A stretch of 64,000 nt of DNA. It comes from JARBUG01 sp035628915. Its GTDB lineage: Bacteria > Bacillota > Sulfobacillia > Symbiobacteriales > Symbiobacteriaceae. The DNA lies in NCBI GenBank assembly GCA_035628915.1, contig DASPIW010000021.1, positions 45,500-109,499 of the forward strand, given 5' to 3'. The notes beneath the pieces were generated by a model, which saw nothing but the letters and a program-made list of their open reading frames with translations, searched no databases and was not told the DNA's origin. Positions 25,235 through 33,508 of this stretch are shown piece after piece; the first letter of the stretch is position 1, and every line of letters begins with the position of its first letter. The position numbers and the translations under genes are program-made.

Positions 25235-26094
25235 ACTACCGCTTGCTTGCCATGGACGTGGACGGAACGCTGCTGGGCCCCGGCCGGGGCCTCTCCCGCC
25301 GGACGCTGCGGGCCCTGCACCGGGCCCGGGAGCACGGCCTGGAGTATACGCTGGTGACCGGGCGCCAGTGGGCGGAGGCGGAGGTGGTCGTCCGCCGCTT
25401 GGATCTGAAAGTGCCGGTCGTCTGCCAGAACGGCGCCCATATTCTCGACCCGGTCACCAGGCACGACTACTACCATGAACGCATCTCCCTGGATGTGGCC
25501 CTGGCCATCACCGGGGCGCTTGATCAGGCCGGGGTGATCTATTACCACTACATCGACCAGGAGGTGCTGGTCCGGCGCCCCCTGGCCCGGCATCTCCTGT
25601 GGGGCCACGTCTGGCCGCCGCGCTCGCTGGCAGGCTGGGCTGCCTGGTTTCGCTGGCTGTGGGAGAGCCGGCGCTACATGCGCATTCTGCCGGTCGACGA
25701 CCTGGCGGGCGCCCTGCGGCGGGGGGAGAAGGGACCTTCGGGCATCACCGCCTGGGACGGCGCCCCCGCGGCCGTGGCGACCCTCCCCCCGGAGCTGCAG
25801 CGGCAGGTGACGGTGGTGCAGAACAACCGACACTCCTGGAATATCACGCCGGCGTGCGTCTCCAAGGAGATTGGGCTGGCCCGGCTGGCTGAAATGCTCG
25901 GGCTGGCTCCAGCCCAGGTGGTGGCCGTGGGCGACAGTTACAATGACATTCCCATGCTCCGCTGGGCGGGGCTGGGCGTTGCCATGGGTAATGCGCCGCC
26001 GGAAGTGAAGGCCGCGGCCACGGCGGTCACCGCCGGGAACGGGGAGGATGGAGTCGCAGCGCTGGTGGACCGGTTAATCAACGAGGGCGATTGA
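25231..26094 (+). CDS. Cof-type HAD hydrolase (sugar phosphatase)
   Basis: The 287-residue protein opens with LLAMDVDGTLLGPGRGLSRR (HAD motif I, DxDGTL), has VTGRQWAEA (motif II Thr), a cap domain (about residues 80-190) and ends with KEIGLARL (motif III Lys), VAVGDSYNDIPML and AGLGVAMGNAPPEVK. Cof-type enzymes dephosphorylate sugar phosphates. The start codon overlaps the oxidoreductase stop, and the strong terminator at its end closes the operon. It probably removes the phosphate put on by the PTS, or guards against sugar-phosphate build-up. Confidence 0.9.
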   Translation: MNYRLLAMDVDGTLLGPGRGLSRRTLRALHRAREHGLEYTLVTGRQWAEAEVVVRRLDLKVPVVCQNGAHILDPVTRHDYYHERISLDVALAITGALDQAGVIYYHYIDQEVLVRRPLARHLLWGHVWPPRSLAGWAAWFRWLWESRRYMRILPVDDLAGALRRGEKGPSGITAWDGAPAAVATLPPELQRQVTVVQNNRHSWNITPACVSKEIGLARLAEMLGLAPAQVVAVGDSYNDIPMLRWAGLGVAMGNAPPEVKAAATAVTAGNGEDGVAALVDRLINEGD

Positions 26095-26116
26095 CTGCAA
26101 GGTCAATCGCCCTCGT
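26081..26116. terminator. Bidirectional terminator at the end of the PTS operon
   Basis: ACGAGGGCGATTGAC (26081-26095) and GTCAATCGCCCTCGT (26102-26116) form a perfect 15-bp stem with a 6-base loop, then GGTTT. The stem includes the stop codon of the HAD gene, and the convergent tatA gene ends just beyond. Confidence 0.85.
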
Positions 26117-26119
26117 GGT

Positions 26120-26449
26120 TTATCCCTGGCTTTCGGCATGCGTCTCTGCTTCCGGTTTGGCTGCCTGGACGGCCGGCGGCTTTGGTGCCGTCTCCTCCAT
26201 CGCAGCCTTGGTCACTTCTTCCGTAATGGTCTGCGTGGCCTTTTTGAACTCCCGAATCCCCTGGCCCAGGCTGCGCCCAAGCTCAGGCAGCTTCTTGGGA
26301 CCGAAAATGACGAGCGCGGCGATGATGATCACCACCAGCTCCGTAAACCCGATGTTTTCGAGGAAGGCACGTCCCTCCTTTTCATTTTCTCTTACGTCAA
26401 GCTTACTCCGGCACGGGACAAAAGTCCAGAAGGCTGAACCGTACATCAT
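26120..26449 (-). CDS. tatA: Twin-arginine translocase subunit TatA (start uncertain)
   Basis: The conserved part is unmistakable: FLENIGFTELVVIIIAALVI, the hinge FGPKKLPELGRSLGQGIREF, then an amphipathic helix and an acidic/proline tail. TatA forms the pore for folded proteins with twin-arginine signals. The start is odd. The usual M-F-x-N begins at 26365 (complement), where a strong AAGGAGG sits correctly upstream, but the only start codon there (GTG, 26370-26368) is out of frame by two bases. The nearest in-frame start is the ATG at 26449, given here, which would add an unlikely 28-residue leader. Confidence 0.75.
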   Translation of the reverse strand: MMYGSAFWTFVPCRSKLDVRENEKEGRAFLENIGFTELVVIIIAALVIFGPKKLPELGRSLGQGIREFKKATQTITEEVTKAAMEETAPKPPAVQAAKPEAETHAESQG

Positions 26450-26634
26450 GGCGACCGCCCAACGAATGGTGAGGAACCAAATATTCTCCGACCGGCATGG
26501 GAGAAGGGCCGCAACAGTGGCTAAACCTGTGGGCGGCAACAGAAAGTGCCAAACGTCAAATGCATTTCACGGGCAGGAAGTTTAAGCACGTTACAGAACT
26601 ATTACGGCCATGCATCCAGAGGGGGTAAATGAAC

Positions 26635-29547
26635 ATGCAGAAAGGCCGAATGTTGGCCGTGGCTACCGCTGCATCCATCGCAATGGGTGCATTTGGCGTA
26701 CAGGCCTGGACTGCAAGCCGCGATTCGTCCGCGCAAACGCTGCCAGTCCTGCTGCGCAACGGCAGAGTCTATATGAACCACGAGACGATGGCTACCGCCC
26801 TTGAAAGCGAGCCCGATGCGGCCGGTCGAAACCTTTATATTGTACAGTTCTCCGGACCCGTAAAGGAAGCCTACAAAGAAGCCATGGTCCGCCTGGGGGC
26901 GGAGTTGGGCGACTACCTGCCCGAGAACGCGTTCCTGGTCCGTATGGACGCCGCCGCCAAGGCGAAGGCGTCCGAACTGGGCTTCGTCAAGGGCGTGGCG
27001 CCGTTCAACCCCGTCTATAAAGTCGATCAGACCCTCACCCGGCTCGGCGACCAGGAGAAGACAGCGGTCCGCATTTCCACCTTCGGCACGGGTACCAAGG
27101 GGCCCGTCGGCGCCCTCTCCACCCTTGGCGTCAAGCCCGACGAAATCGGGTACGGCGTCGTCACGGCTACCGTGGACGGCACGGTGCTCCGTGCCCTGGC
27201 CCGCTCGACCGACGTCGTTTTCGTGGAGCCCGTCCGCAAGAACCAGCTTTTCAACGATAAAGCCGCTGTCGTCATGGGCGTCCCGCCGGCCTGGAATGCG
27301 GGCCTGGACGGCAAGGGCCAGGTCGTGGCGATCACCGACACCGGACTCGATACCGGCAAGAACGACGCATCCATGCACGTCGACTTCCAGGGCCAGATCA
27401 AGCAGCTCTTTGCGCTGGGCAAGCCCGGCGACGCCTCCGACACCCTCGCCCACGGTACCCATGTGGCCGGCTCGGTGCTGGGCACCGGCAAGGCATCGAA
27501 CGGCCTGTACAAGGGCACGGCGCCCGGCGCCAAGCTGGTCATGCAGGCCGTCGAGGACGCCCAGGGCAGCCTGGGCGGCATTCCGGAAGATCTGACCCAG
27601 TTGTTCAAGCCTGCATACGAGGCCGGTGCGCGCATTCACACCAACTCCTGGGGCGTCCCGGCCACCCAGGGCGGTACCGTGTATGATGCCCAGTCTGCGG
27701 CAGTCGACCGCTTCATCTGGGAGCACCCGGACTATGCGATCCTTTTTGCCGCCGGCAACGATGGCGACAATAACCAGGACGGGCGGACCGACTACAACAC
27801 CGTTTCGACGCCTGGCACTTCCAAGAACGCCATCACCGTCGGCGCCTCGCAGAACAACCGGCCCGACAAGAAGCAGGGCAACAACGTGAACGGCATGGCC
27901 TCCTTCTCCAGCCGCGGCCCCACCGCCGATGGCCGCGTCAAGCCGGACGTCGTGGCGCCGGGCACCTGGATTGTCTCCACCCGGTCCTCCCGCTCCGACG
28001 ACAAGCATTTCTGGGCGCCCCACGAGTCGAACTCCAAGTACGGTTACATGGGCGGCACCTCCATGGCCACGCCGCTGACCGCCGGCGCCACTTCGCTGGT
28101 CCGCCAGTTCTATACGGATACACTCAGCGTCACGCCGCGGGCCTCGCTCCTGAAGGCGACCCTGATCAACGGCGCTGCTGCCATGGACGCCGGACTGACC
28201 TGGAAGGACAACGGCTGGGGCCGTGTCGACATCAACAACAGCCTGTTCGGGCGGCCGTTCAAGTTCGTCAACGAAGAGAAGGCCCTGAAGACCGGTGAGG
28301 CCCAGAGCTATTCGTACACGGCCAAGGCGGGCAAGCCGCTGAAGATCACCCTGGCCTGGAGCGACTACCCGGCCAGTCCGTCCGCCCAGAAGACGCTCGT
28401 GAACGACCTGGACCTGGTGGTCAAGGGTCCCGACGGCAAGGAGATTACCGGCAACCACATGCTCGGGGCTGCCGCCGATCGGACCAACAACGTCGAGAAC
28501 ATCGTCATCGCGAGCCCTGCAAACGGCACATACACCGTGACGGTCAGGGGCTACAACGTGCCGCAGGGCCCGCAGCGCTTCGCCCTGGTGGCCAGCGGCG
28601 ATATCGACGGTGCCACCGAGCCGGCGCCGCCGCCCACCGATCCCAATCCCAACCCGCCGCCGGCCGACAAGCAGGCCCCGACGGTCTCCATCAGCAGCCC
28701 GGCCGAAGGCGCCACGGTCTCGGGCGATGTGACGGTCACGGCCGATGCCGCCGACAACGTGGGCGTCGGTAAGGTTATGTTCTATGTGGACGGCCACGAA
28801 GTGGGCACCGCCACGACGGCTCCGCACTCCATCTCCTGGTCTTCGTCGGGCGTGGCTGACGGCGCTCATAGCCTCGTGGCCAACGCCTATGACGCGGCAG
28901 GCAACGTCGGCAAGTCGGCGGCCGTCCGAGTAAACGTGAAAAACGCCGGCGTGGTGGGCACGCAGGAACTGCAGTTCACGGGCAAGGCGAATCTGTTTGG
29001 TGCCGTGGGCCGCCATTATGTAGATGTGGCGGCGGGCGGCACGGTGAAGGCGGAGCTCTCCGTGGCCAGCGGCTGGGCCAACCTGGCGGTCGTTGCGCTC
29101 GACAGCGCCGGCAAGCAGGTGGCTGCGGGCGACGCCCAGAACGGCCTCAGCTTTACGGCGGTCGCCGGTGGCACCTACACCCTCGCCGTCATCAACAACG
29201 GCGGATGGGGCGATTACGCCCTGAAGGTGACCTATCCGCCCATGGCGGGCACCGTTACCGAAAGCAAGATCGGCACCGTGGCGGTCAATGCCACCCGGTA
29301 CCTGACGCACAGCATCACCCTGTCCCAGACCGGTGCCGTGAGCGCCATCCTGAACTTCAGCGACCCCAGGGCTGACCTGGACGTCTACCTGGTCAACGCA
29401 CAGGGCCGGATCGTCGCTCAGGGCACGTCGCCCAACCTGAACCCCGAAACCCTGTCGGCCTACCTGCCGGCGGGCACCTACACGGTATACGTCGTGGCCG
29501 ACAGCGGCAAGGCGGACTACCAACTCTCGATCGTGCATCCGAAGTAA
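26635..29547 (+). CDS. Secreted subtilisin-like serine protease (S8) with C-terminal beta domains
   Basis: The second ATG (26635) fits the AGAGGGGG site better than the ATG at 26629; the product has about 970 residues. It has a signal-like N-terminus and an inhibitor-like propeptide (about 60-200), then the catalytic domain with Asp235 (VAITDTGLD), His273 (AHGTHVAG) and Ser476 (GGTSMATP). After it come a KP-43-like jelly-roll domain (LAWSDYPA, VNDLDLVV), a Pro-rich linker, an Ig-like module (VGKVMFYVDGHEVG) and two pre-peptidase-C-like modules that may bind substrate or wall. It is expected to be an extracellular scavenging protease. It is monocistronic, with a terminator after it. Confidence 0.92.
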   Translation: MQKGRMLAVATAASIAMGAFGVQAWTASRDSSAQTLPVLLRNGRVYMNHETMATALESEPDAAGRNLYIVQFSGPVKEAYKEAMVRLGAELGDYLPENAFLVRMDAAAKAKASELGFVKGVAPFNPVYKVDQTLTRLGDQEKTAVRISTFGTGTKGPVGALSTLGVKPDEIGYGVVTATVDGTVLRALARSTDVVFVEPVRKNQLFNDKAAVVMGVPPAWNAGLDGKGQVVAITDTGLDTGKNDASMHVDFQGQIKQLFALGKPGDASDTLAHGTHVAGSVLGTGKASNGLYKGTAPGAKLVMQAVEDAQGSLGGIPEDLTQLFKPAYEAGARIHTNSWGVPATQGGTVYDAQSAAVDRFIWEHPDYAILFAAGNDGDNNQDGRTDYNTVSTPGTSKNAITVGASQNNRPDKKQGNNVNGMASFSSRGPTADGRVKPDVVAPGTWIVSTRSSRSDDKHFWAPHESNSKYGYMGGTSMATPLTAGATSLVRQFYTDTLSVTPRASLLKATLINGAAAMDAGLTWKDNGWGRVDINNSLFGRPFKFVNEEKALKTGEAQSYSYTAKAGKPLKITLAWSDYPASPSAQKTLVNDLDLVVKGPDGKEITGNHMLGAAADRTNNVENIVIASPANGTYTVTVRGYNVPQGPQRFALVASGDIDGATEPAPPPTDPNPNPPPADKQAPTVSISSPAEGATVSGDVTVTADAADNVGVGKVMFYVDGHEVGTATTAPHSISWSSSGVADGAHSLVANAYDAAGNVGKSAAVRVNVKNAGVVGTQELQFTGKANLFGAVGRHYVDVAAGGTVKAELSVASGWANLAVVALDSAGKQVAAGDAQNGLSFTAVAGGTYTLAVINNGGWGDYALKVTYPPMAGTVTESKIGTVAVNATRYLTHSITLSQTGAVSAILNFSDPRADLDVYLVNAQGRIVAQGTSPNLNPETLSAYLPAGTYTVYVVADSGKADYQLSIVHPK

Positions 29548-29557
29548 CCGTATAGAG

Positions 29558-29592
29558 GAAGCAGCCGTCCTGTCTTGCAGGGCGGCTGCTTC
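29558..29592. terminator. Bidirectional terminator
   Basis: GAAGCAGCCGTCCTG (29558-29572) pairs with CAGGGCGGCTGCTTC (29578-29592) with one G-T pair, between the convergent protease and deacetylase genes. Confidence 0.8.
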
Positions 29593-29601
29593 GCGTGCTG
29601 T

Positions 29602-30495
29602 CTAAGGCTTACACTGCAGAAGCTGCGAGACCGTCACCAACTGATAGCCTTTCTGCCGCAAAACGGGGATGGCCCGGTCGCTGGACTTGGCCGAATCCGG
29701 GGCGTTCAGGTGCATCAGGACGATTGATCCGCCCTGTGTCTTTTCCGTGAGCTTCGACACCAGCGTTTCGAGCGGCGGGAACTGCCAGTCGAGGGTATCG
29801 AGGTCCCAGTAAATGCTGTAGCTGTATCCGGCCTGCCGGACCAGGCGGCGTTCGGCTTCGTTGAAGGCGCCGTAAGGCTCGCGGAACAGCCTCGTATCCT
29901 GGCCTGTTACCTTTTTGATGGCAGCCTCGCCGCCCTTGATCTCCTTGATCACCTCATCCGGCGGCAGTTTGGTCAGGTCCGGATGGCTATAGGTGTGGTT
30001 GGCGATCTCATGGCCCTCGGCTGCAATCCGCTTCGCCAGGTCGGGGTACTTCTCCACCCACTTGCCGGTCAGGAAGAAGGTGGAGGTGACGCCATGCTTT
30101 TTGAGCATGTCGAGAATGGCGGCGGCGCCGTCGGCGCCGGAGCCGGCGTCGTACGTAAAGGCGATCTGCTTGCAGGCGCGGTCGCCGTTGACCACCAAAC
30201 GCGAAGGCGCGCCCACCGGCAGGTCGGGCAACGGTTTGGCCGGACCGGGCTTCGGCGGCTCGGTGGGCTGTGGCTTCGGCTGCTCCGGCTGCGCCTTTGG
30301 CGGCTGTGCAGCGGGCGCCGGTGCCGGCGGCTGCGGCCTGGGCTGGGCGGTAACGGGTGCCGCCGGCTCGGCGGGGCGCCGGGCCGCAATCGGCATGCAG
30401 GCCGTGGCCAGGATGCCCGTGATCGCCAGAACGGTAAGGCCCACCATGATCGGCCGGTATTCGGCCCGCCGGTCGCGGGGAGGATCTGTATGCAT
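29602..30495 (-). CDS. Polysaccharide deacetylase (NodB/CE4 family), membrane-anchored
   Basis: The 297-residue protein has an N-terminal hydrophobic segment ending in ATAC, a possible lipobox, then a Pro/Gln/Ala-rich spacer (about 38-92) that would reach through the wall. The CE4 domain follows: FTYDAGSGADG (motif 1), HTYSHPDL (His pair of motif 2), REPYGAFN (motif 3), YWDLDTLDW (motif 4) and IVLMHLN (motif 5). Motif 1 has DA where most family members have DD, so one metal ligand is changed. It is expected to deacetylate peptidoglycan or another cell-surface glycan. Confidence 0.88.
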   Translation of the reverse strand: MHTDPPRDRRAEYRPIMVGLTVLAITGILATACMPIAARRPAEPAAPVTAQPRPQPPAPAPAAQPPKAQPEQPKPQPTEPPKPGPAKPLPDLPVGAPSRLVVNGDRACKQIAFTYDAGSGADGAAAILDMLKKHGVTSTFFLTGKWVEKYPDLAKRIAAEGHEIANHTYSHPDLTKLPPDEVIKEIKGGEAAIKKVTGQDTRLFREPYGAFNEAERRLVRQAGYSYSIYWDLDTLDWQFPPLETLVSKLTEKTQGGSIVLMHLNAPDSAKSSDRAIPVLRQKGYQLVTVSQLLQCKP

Positions 30496-30626
30496 GAAAT
30501 GACCCCCCGGAAGATGCGTGCAGGATGGGGAACAGGATATCGTACGCCGGTGCCGGGCTGAACTTGCTTACACCTTTGACGATATCATGGTTGCCCAAGT
30601 TTCGCATCGCCTCCGGTACGCAGCAC

Positions 30627-30660
30627 GGAAAAGCGGCCCGGAGACTTCTCTCCGAGCCGC
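30627..30660 (-). terminator. Intrinsic terminator of the first LCP gene
   Basis: Read on the minus strand, GCGGCTCGGAG and CTCCGGGCCGC form an 11-bp stem with one G-U pair around AGAAGT, followed by TTTTCC. It lies directly after the LCP stop. Confidence 0.85.
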
Positions 30661-30665
30661 CGTTC

Positions 30666-31574
30666 TTACTGCGCTCTGCCGGTGCCCTCCCAGGTGCTGA
30701 CCAACCGGTCCAGCTGCTCCTCATCGACCAGATAGAAACTGATGCCGTCCACATAATCACCGTGCCCGGGCAGTGTCTCCTGCACGATGGCTTCAGACTG
30801 CTGCGCCTTGTAGGCCGACTGGGCCAGTTTCAACTGCTCCGTCACGGGAATATCGGTCTCGACATAGCCCCGCGCCGTGTAGAGCAGCTGGGGCAGCTTC
30901 AGCCAGTTGGACGGCGTCAGCGCCTGTGCCACTGCCGCCTTGAGGAACTCCTGCTGGCGGTGGATGCGCCCCATGTCGTCGCCGATCTCATCGTGCCGGA
31001 AGCGGACGAACTGCTCCGCCTTCTCGCCGTCGAGCAGCTGCAGTCCCGGCTCCAGGTCGATGTACGTCCCATCGGTGGGATCAACGTAGTGCATCGCCTT
31101 GGGCACATCAAACTGGACGCCGCCCATCAGATCGACCACGTGCCGGAACCCGGCCAGGTTGATTTTGACGTAGTGATCGACCTGCACGCCCAGCAAATCG
31201 CCGGCCACTTCCTTGGCCAGGTCGGTACCGCCATACGTATAGGCCGAGTTGATCTTGCTGTCGTCGTGGCCTTCCATGTGCACCAGGGTGTCTCGCGGAA
31301 TCGCCAACACCCGCACCTGGCCGCCGGCGACGCGGACCAGCATCATCGTATCGGTCCGGCTGCCGTCCACTTGCTGGCGTTCATCGACGCCCAGAACCAG
31401 AATGTGGGTCGGCTCCCCGCCCCGGTCAGCCGCAGCCGGATTCTCTGTCGCCGCGGGCTGCACGTCTGTCGCCGGAGTCCGCATCCATAGCACCAGCCCT
31501 GCCAGCGGAATCAGGAGGCCGACGATGACGCCGGCCCAAAAGCCGCGATTTGCATGCCTCCTGCGCCTGCGCAT
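30666..31574 (-). CDS. LytR-CpsA-Psr (LCP) family glycopolymer transferase
   Basis: The ATG at 31574 (complement) is preceded by AAGGAGCG and gives 302 residues. The start is rich in arginine (MRRRRRHANRG), then one membrane helix, then the extracellular LCP domain: ILVLGVDERQ, RTDTMMLVRV, LAIPRDTLVHMEG, INSAYTYGG, VDHYVKINLAGF, VDLMGGVQFDVP and RFRHDEIGDDMGRIHRQQEF. The conserved Arg and Asp residues that bind the polyprenyl pyrophosphate are present. The family attaches teichoic-acid-type polymers to peptidoglycan. A second LCP protein is encoded at 44455-45891. Confidence 0.92.
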   Translation of the reverse strand: MRRRRRHANRGFWAGVIVGLLIPLAGLVLWMRTPATDVQPAATENPAAADRGGEPTHILVLGVDERQQVDGSRTDTMMLVRVAGGQVRVLAIPRDTLVHMEGHDDSKINSAYTYGGTDLAKEVAGDLLGVQVDHYVKINLAGFRHVVDLMGGVQFDVPKAMHYVDPTDGTYIDLEPGLQLLDGEKAEQFVRFRHDEIGDDMGRIHRQQEFLKAAVAQALTPSNWLKLPQLLYTARGYVETDIPVTEQLKLAQSAYKAQQSEAIVQETLPGHGDYVDGISFYLVDEEQLDRLVSTWEGTGRAQ

Positions 31575-31686
31575 CTCCGCACGCTCCTTCATGTGTAATG
31601 TTGACATAAGACAAAAGCATGGCGCCACCAGTATACAGGTGCCGCAAGGTGCGCCGCAACGGACGCAATTTCTCAGCAGACGCAGA

Positions 31687-31719
31687 AACTCCCCCGGATG
31701 GCGTGCATCTGGGGGAGTT
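31687..31719 (-). terminator. Hairpin after the CBS-ACT gene
   Basis: AACTCCCCC (31687-31695) and GGGGGAGTT (31711-31719) pair. On the minus strand the stem lies 16 bases after the CBS-ACT stop and is followed by TCTG. It may also act for transcripts from the left. Confidence 0.6.
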
Positions 31720-31735
31720 GATATGCTTTGCCTGA

Positions 31736-32356
31736 TTAGTCGACAGTGACGTTAATGACCTTGTACCCGTGCTGCTCCAGCAGCTCTACCAGCGGCCGGG
31801 CGGATTCCGTTTCCACGCGGACAACGACTTTGTACTGCTCGAGGACTTTAGAATGGAAAGTCGCCACGTGGGTGATGGAGACGCCGGCGTCGCGGATGAT
31901 CTCGGCGATGCGGGCCAGTTGGCCCTTACGGTCGGGAACGATCAGCGTCAGCCGGGTGGTGTTGGAGTCGACGCCGAGCATTTCGCTCATGGCCTTGAAC
32001 AGGTCAGATTCATGGATAACGCCTTTAAGCACGCAGTCTTCAACGACGGGAAGCAGGGGGATATCACGCTGCTGCATAATCTTTGCGGCCCGCTCGATCA
32101 ATTCATCGGGAGTGATTGTGACGATGTTGGTCACCATGACTTCTTTGACCTTTCGCGGAAGCGCAACCTGACGGCCTTCCTTCATGCAGGCTTCGAAGAT
32201 GTCAATGAGCTGGATGATGCCGACCAGGCAGCTGTTTGCGTCCTTAACGGGCAGGCACTCATACCGCTTGGTCTGGATCACATCGTATGCATGCTGCAGT
32301 GTGTCATCCGGCAATACCGTTGTGACGTCCTCGATCATGACACTTCGGACGATCAT
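31736..32356 (-). CDS. CBS-pair plus ACT domain protein (AcuB-like)
   Basis: The ATG at 32356 (complement) follows GGAGG by 11 bases and gives 206 residues; a long upstream extension in the same frame is an antisense shadow. Two CBS motifs come first (VRSVMIEDVTTVLPDDTLQH to LVGIIQLIDIF, and VKEVMVTNIVTITPDEL to LKGVIHESDLF), then an ACT domain (RLTLIVPDRKGQLARIAEII, ending VRVETESARPLVELLEQHGY). The CBS pair binds adenine nucleotides and the ACT domain usually binds amino acids. AcuB of Bacillus has this order and is linked to acetoin use, but no aco genes are here. Confidence 0.87.
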   Translation of the reverse strand: MIVRSVMIEDVTTVLPDDTLQHAYDVIQTKRYECLPVKDANSCLVGIIQLIDIFEACMKEGRQVALPRKVKEVMVTNIVTITPDELIERAAKIMQQRDIPLLPVVEDCVLKGVIHESDLFKAMSEMLGVDSNTTRLTLIVPDRKGQLARIAEIIRDAGVSITHVATFHSKVLEQYKVVVRVETESARPLVELLEQHGYKVINVTVD

Positions 32357-32545
32357 GCGCGTGCAGGCCTCCTCACTTCCGACTAGTCCCATCATGGTGT
32401 CACGGAGTAGTAAATTGGACGGGCGAACGACAGGTTCCTTGTGGGAGGCGAAGAAAATTGCAACGGTTGTCGAATTTACATCGCAGTCATGCGGGCAGGG
32501 AGGCACGCCCCGGCTGGGGAACACTTCCGTTAGAGGTGAAGCGGC

Positions 32546-33508
32546 TTGCGTTACAGCGTACCGCCCGAAGCCCGCGGGCTGAGCCTGGGCAGGTTTCTGT
32601 ATGACCGGCTGAAGCTGTCGCGGACGCTGGTGCGGCGGGCGAAGCACGAAGGGGCTATTCTGGTGGACGGGCGCCCCGCCCGGGTCTCCGACGTGCTGGC
32701 GGGCGGCGAGCAGGTGGAGCTCGTGGTCCCCAGCGTCGGGCGGGTGGCGCCCGAACCCGTCCCGATTGCGGTGGTGTACGAAGACGGCGACCTGCTGGCA
32801 GTGGACAAGCCGCCGGGTATGGTGGTCCATCCCGTGAAGGACTATCAGCAAGGTACGCTGGCGGGCGGGGTTGCATACCACCTGCAGCAGCGGGGCGAAG
32901 AGCCGGTGGCCCGGCCGGTTCAGCGCATTGACCGGGAGACATCGGGCCTGGTGCTCTTCGCCAAGAACCCGGCGGCAGCCGGCTGGCTTTCCCGGGAGTT
33001 GGAGAAGCGCAAGCTGGAACGCCGGTATGTCGCCTTCGTCCACGGGGAGATGGCGGCGGAGCAGGGGACGGTGGATGTGCCCCTGCGCCGGGTGTGGGGC
33101 CACCCGGTGGCCCGGGAAGCAGCGCTGGGGCGACGCACACCTGAGCAGGAGGGGCTGCTGGCGGAGGCCGAAGCCGGGGGTCAGGTGCTGCGCGAGGACT
33201 GGAAAGCGACTGGCCAGCGCGCAGTGACCCATTGGCAGGTCCTGCGGCGCTGGCCGGGCGTGACGATGCTGGTGCTGCAGTTGGAGACGGGCCGGACGCA
33301 CCAGATTCGGGTGCACATGGCTTATCTGGGCCATCCGCTGCTGGGCGATTCGCTCTACGGCTCCGGGGGGCGCCCGGGCCGCCAGGCGCTCCATGCAGCG
33401 ACGCTGGTCTTTGACCACCCGGTGACGGGGGTGGAAGTCCGGCTGGAGTCGCCGTTGCCATCGGATTTAGTTGGGTTGATGGAGAGTCTTACCGGTCTTC
33501 CTCGGTAG
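32546..33508 (+). CDS. RluA-family pseudouridine synthase
   Basis: The TTG start has GAGGTG 8 bases upstream; the product has 320 residues. An S4-like RNA-binding start (RRAKHEGAILVDGRPARVSD) precedes the synthase domain: VVYEDGDLLAVDKPPGMVVH, then VQRIDRETSGLVLFAKN with the catalytic Asp of the RLD-type motif, ERRYVAFVHG, and LETGRTHQIRVHMAYLGHPL near the end. It should convert specific uridines to pseudouridine in rRNA or tRNA; the position is not predictable. The 3' end overlaps the convergent next gene by 20 bases. Confidence 0.92.
   Translation: MRYSVPPEARGLSLGRFLYDRLKLSRTLVRRAKHEGAILVDGRPARVSDVLAGGEQVELVVPSVGRVAPEPVPIAVVYEDGDLLAVDKPPGMVVHPVKDYQQGTLAGGVAYHLQQRGEEPVARPVQRIDRETSGLVLFAKNPAAAGWLSRELEKRKLERRYVAFVHGEMAAEQGTVDVPLRRVWGHPVAREAALGRRTPEQEGLLAEAEAGGQVLREDWKATGQRAVTHWQVLRRWPGVTMLVLQLETGRTHQIRVHMAYLGHPLLGDSLYGSGGRPGRQALHAATLVFDHPVTGVEVRLESPLPSDLVGLMESLTGLPR

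Noticed and set aside
26602..29538. 978-residue minus-strand frame opposite the subtilase
   Set aside because: The plus strand has a full catalytic triad and signal peptide. The minus frame has no recognisable motif.
32357..33418. N-terminal extension of the CBS-ACT protein to 560 residues
   Set aside because: The extension is antisense to the RluA-type gene and lacks sensible composition. The ATG at 32356 with GGAGG fits the family length.
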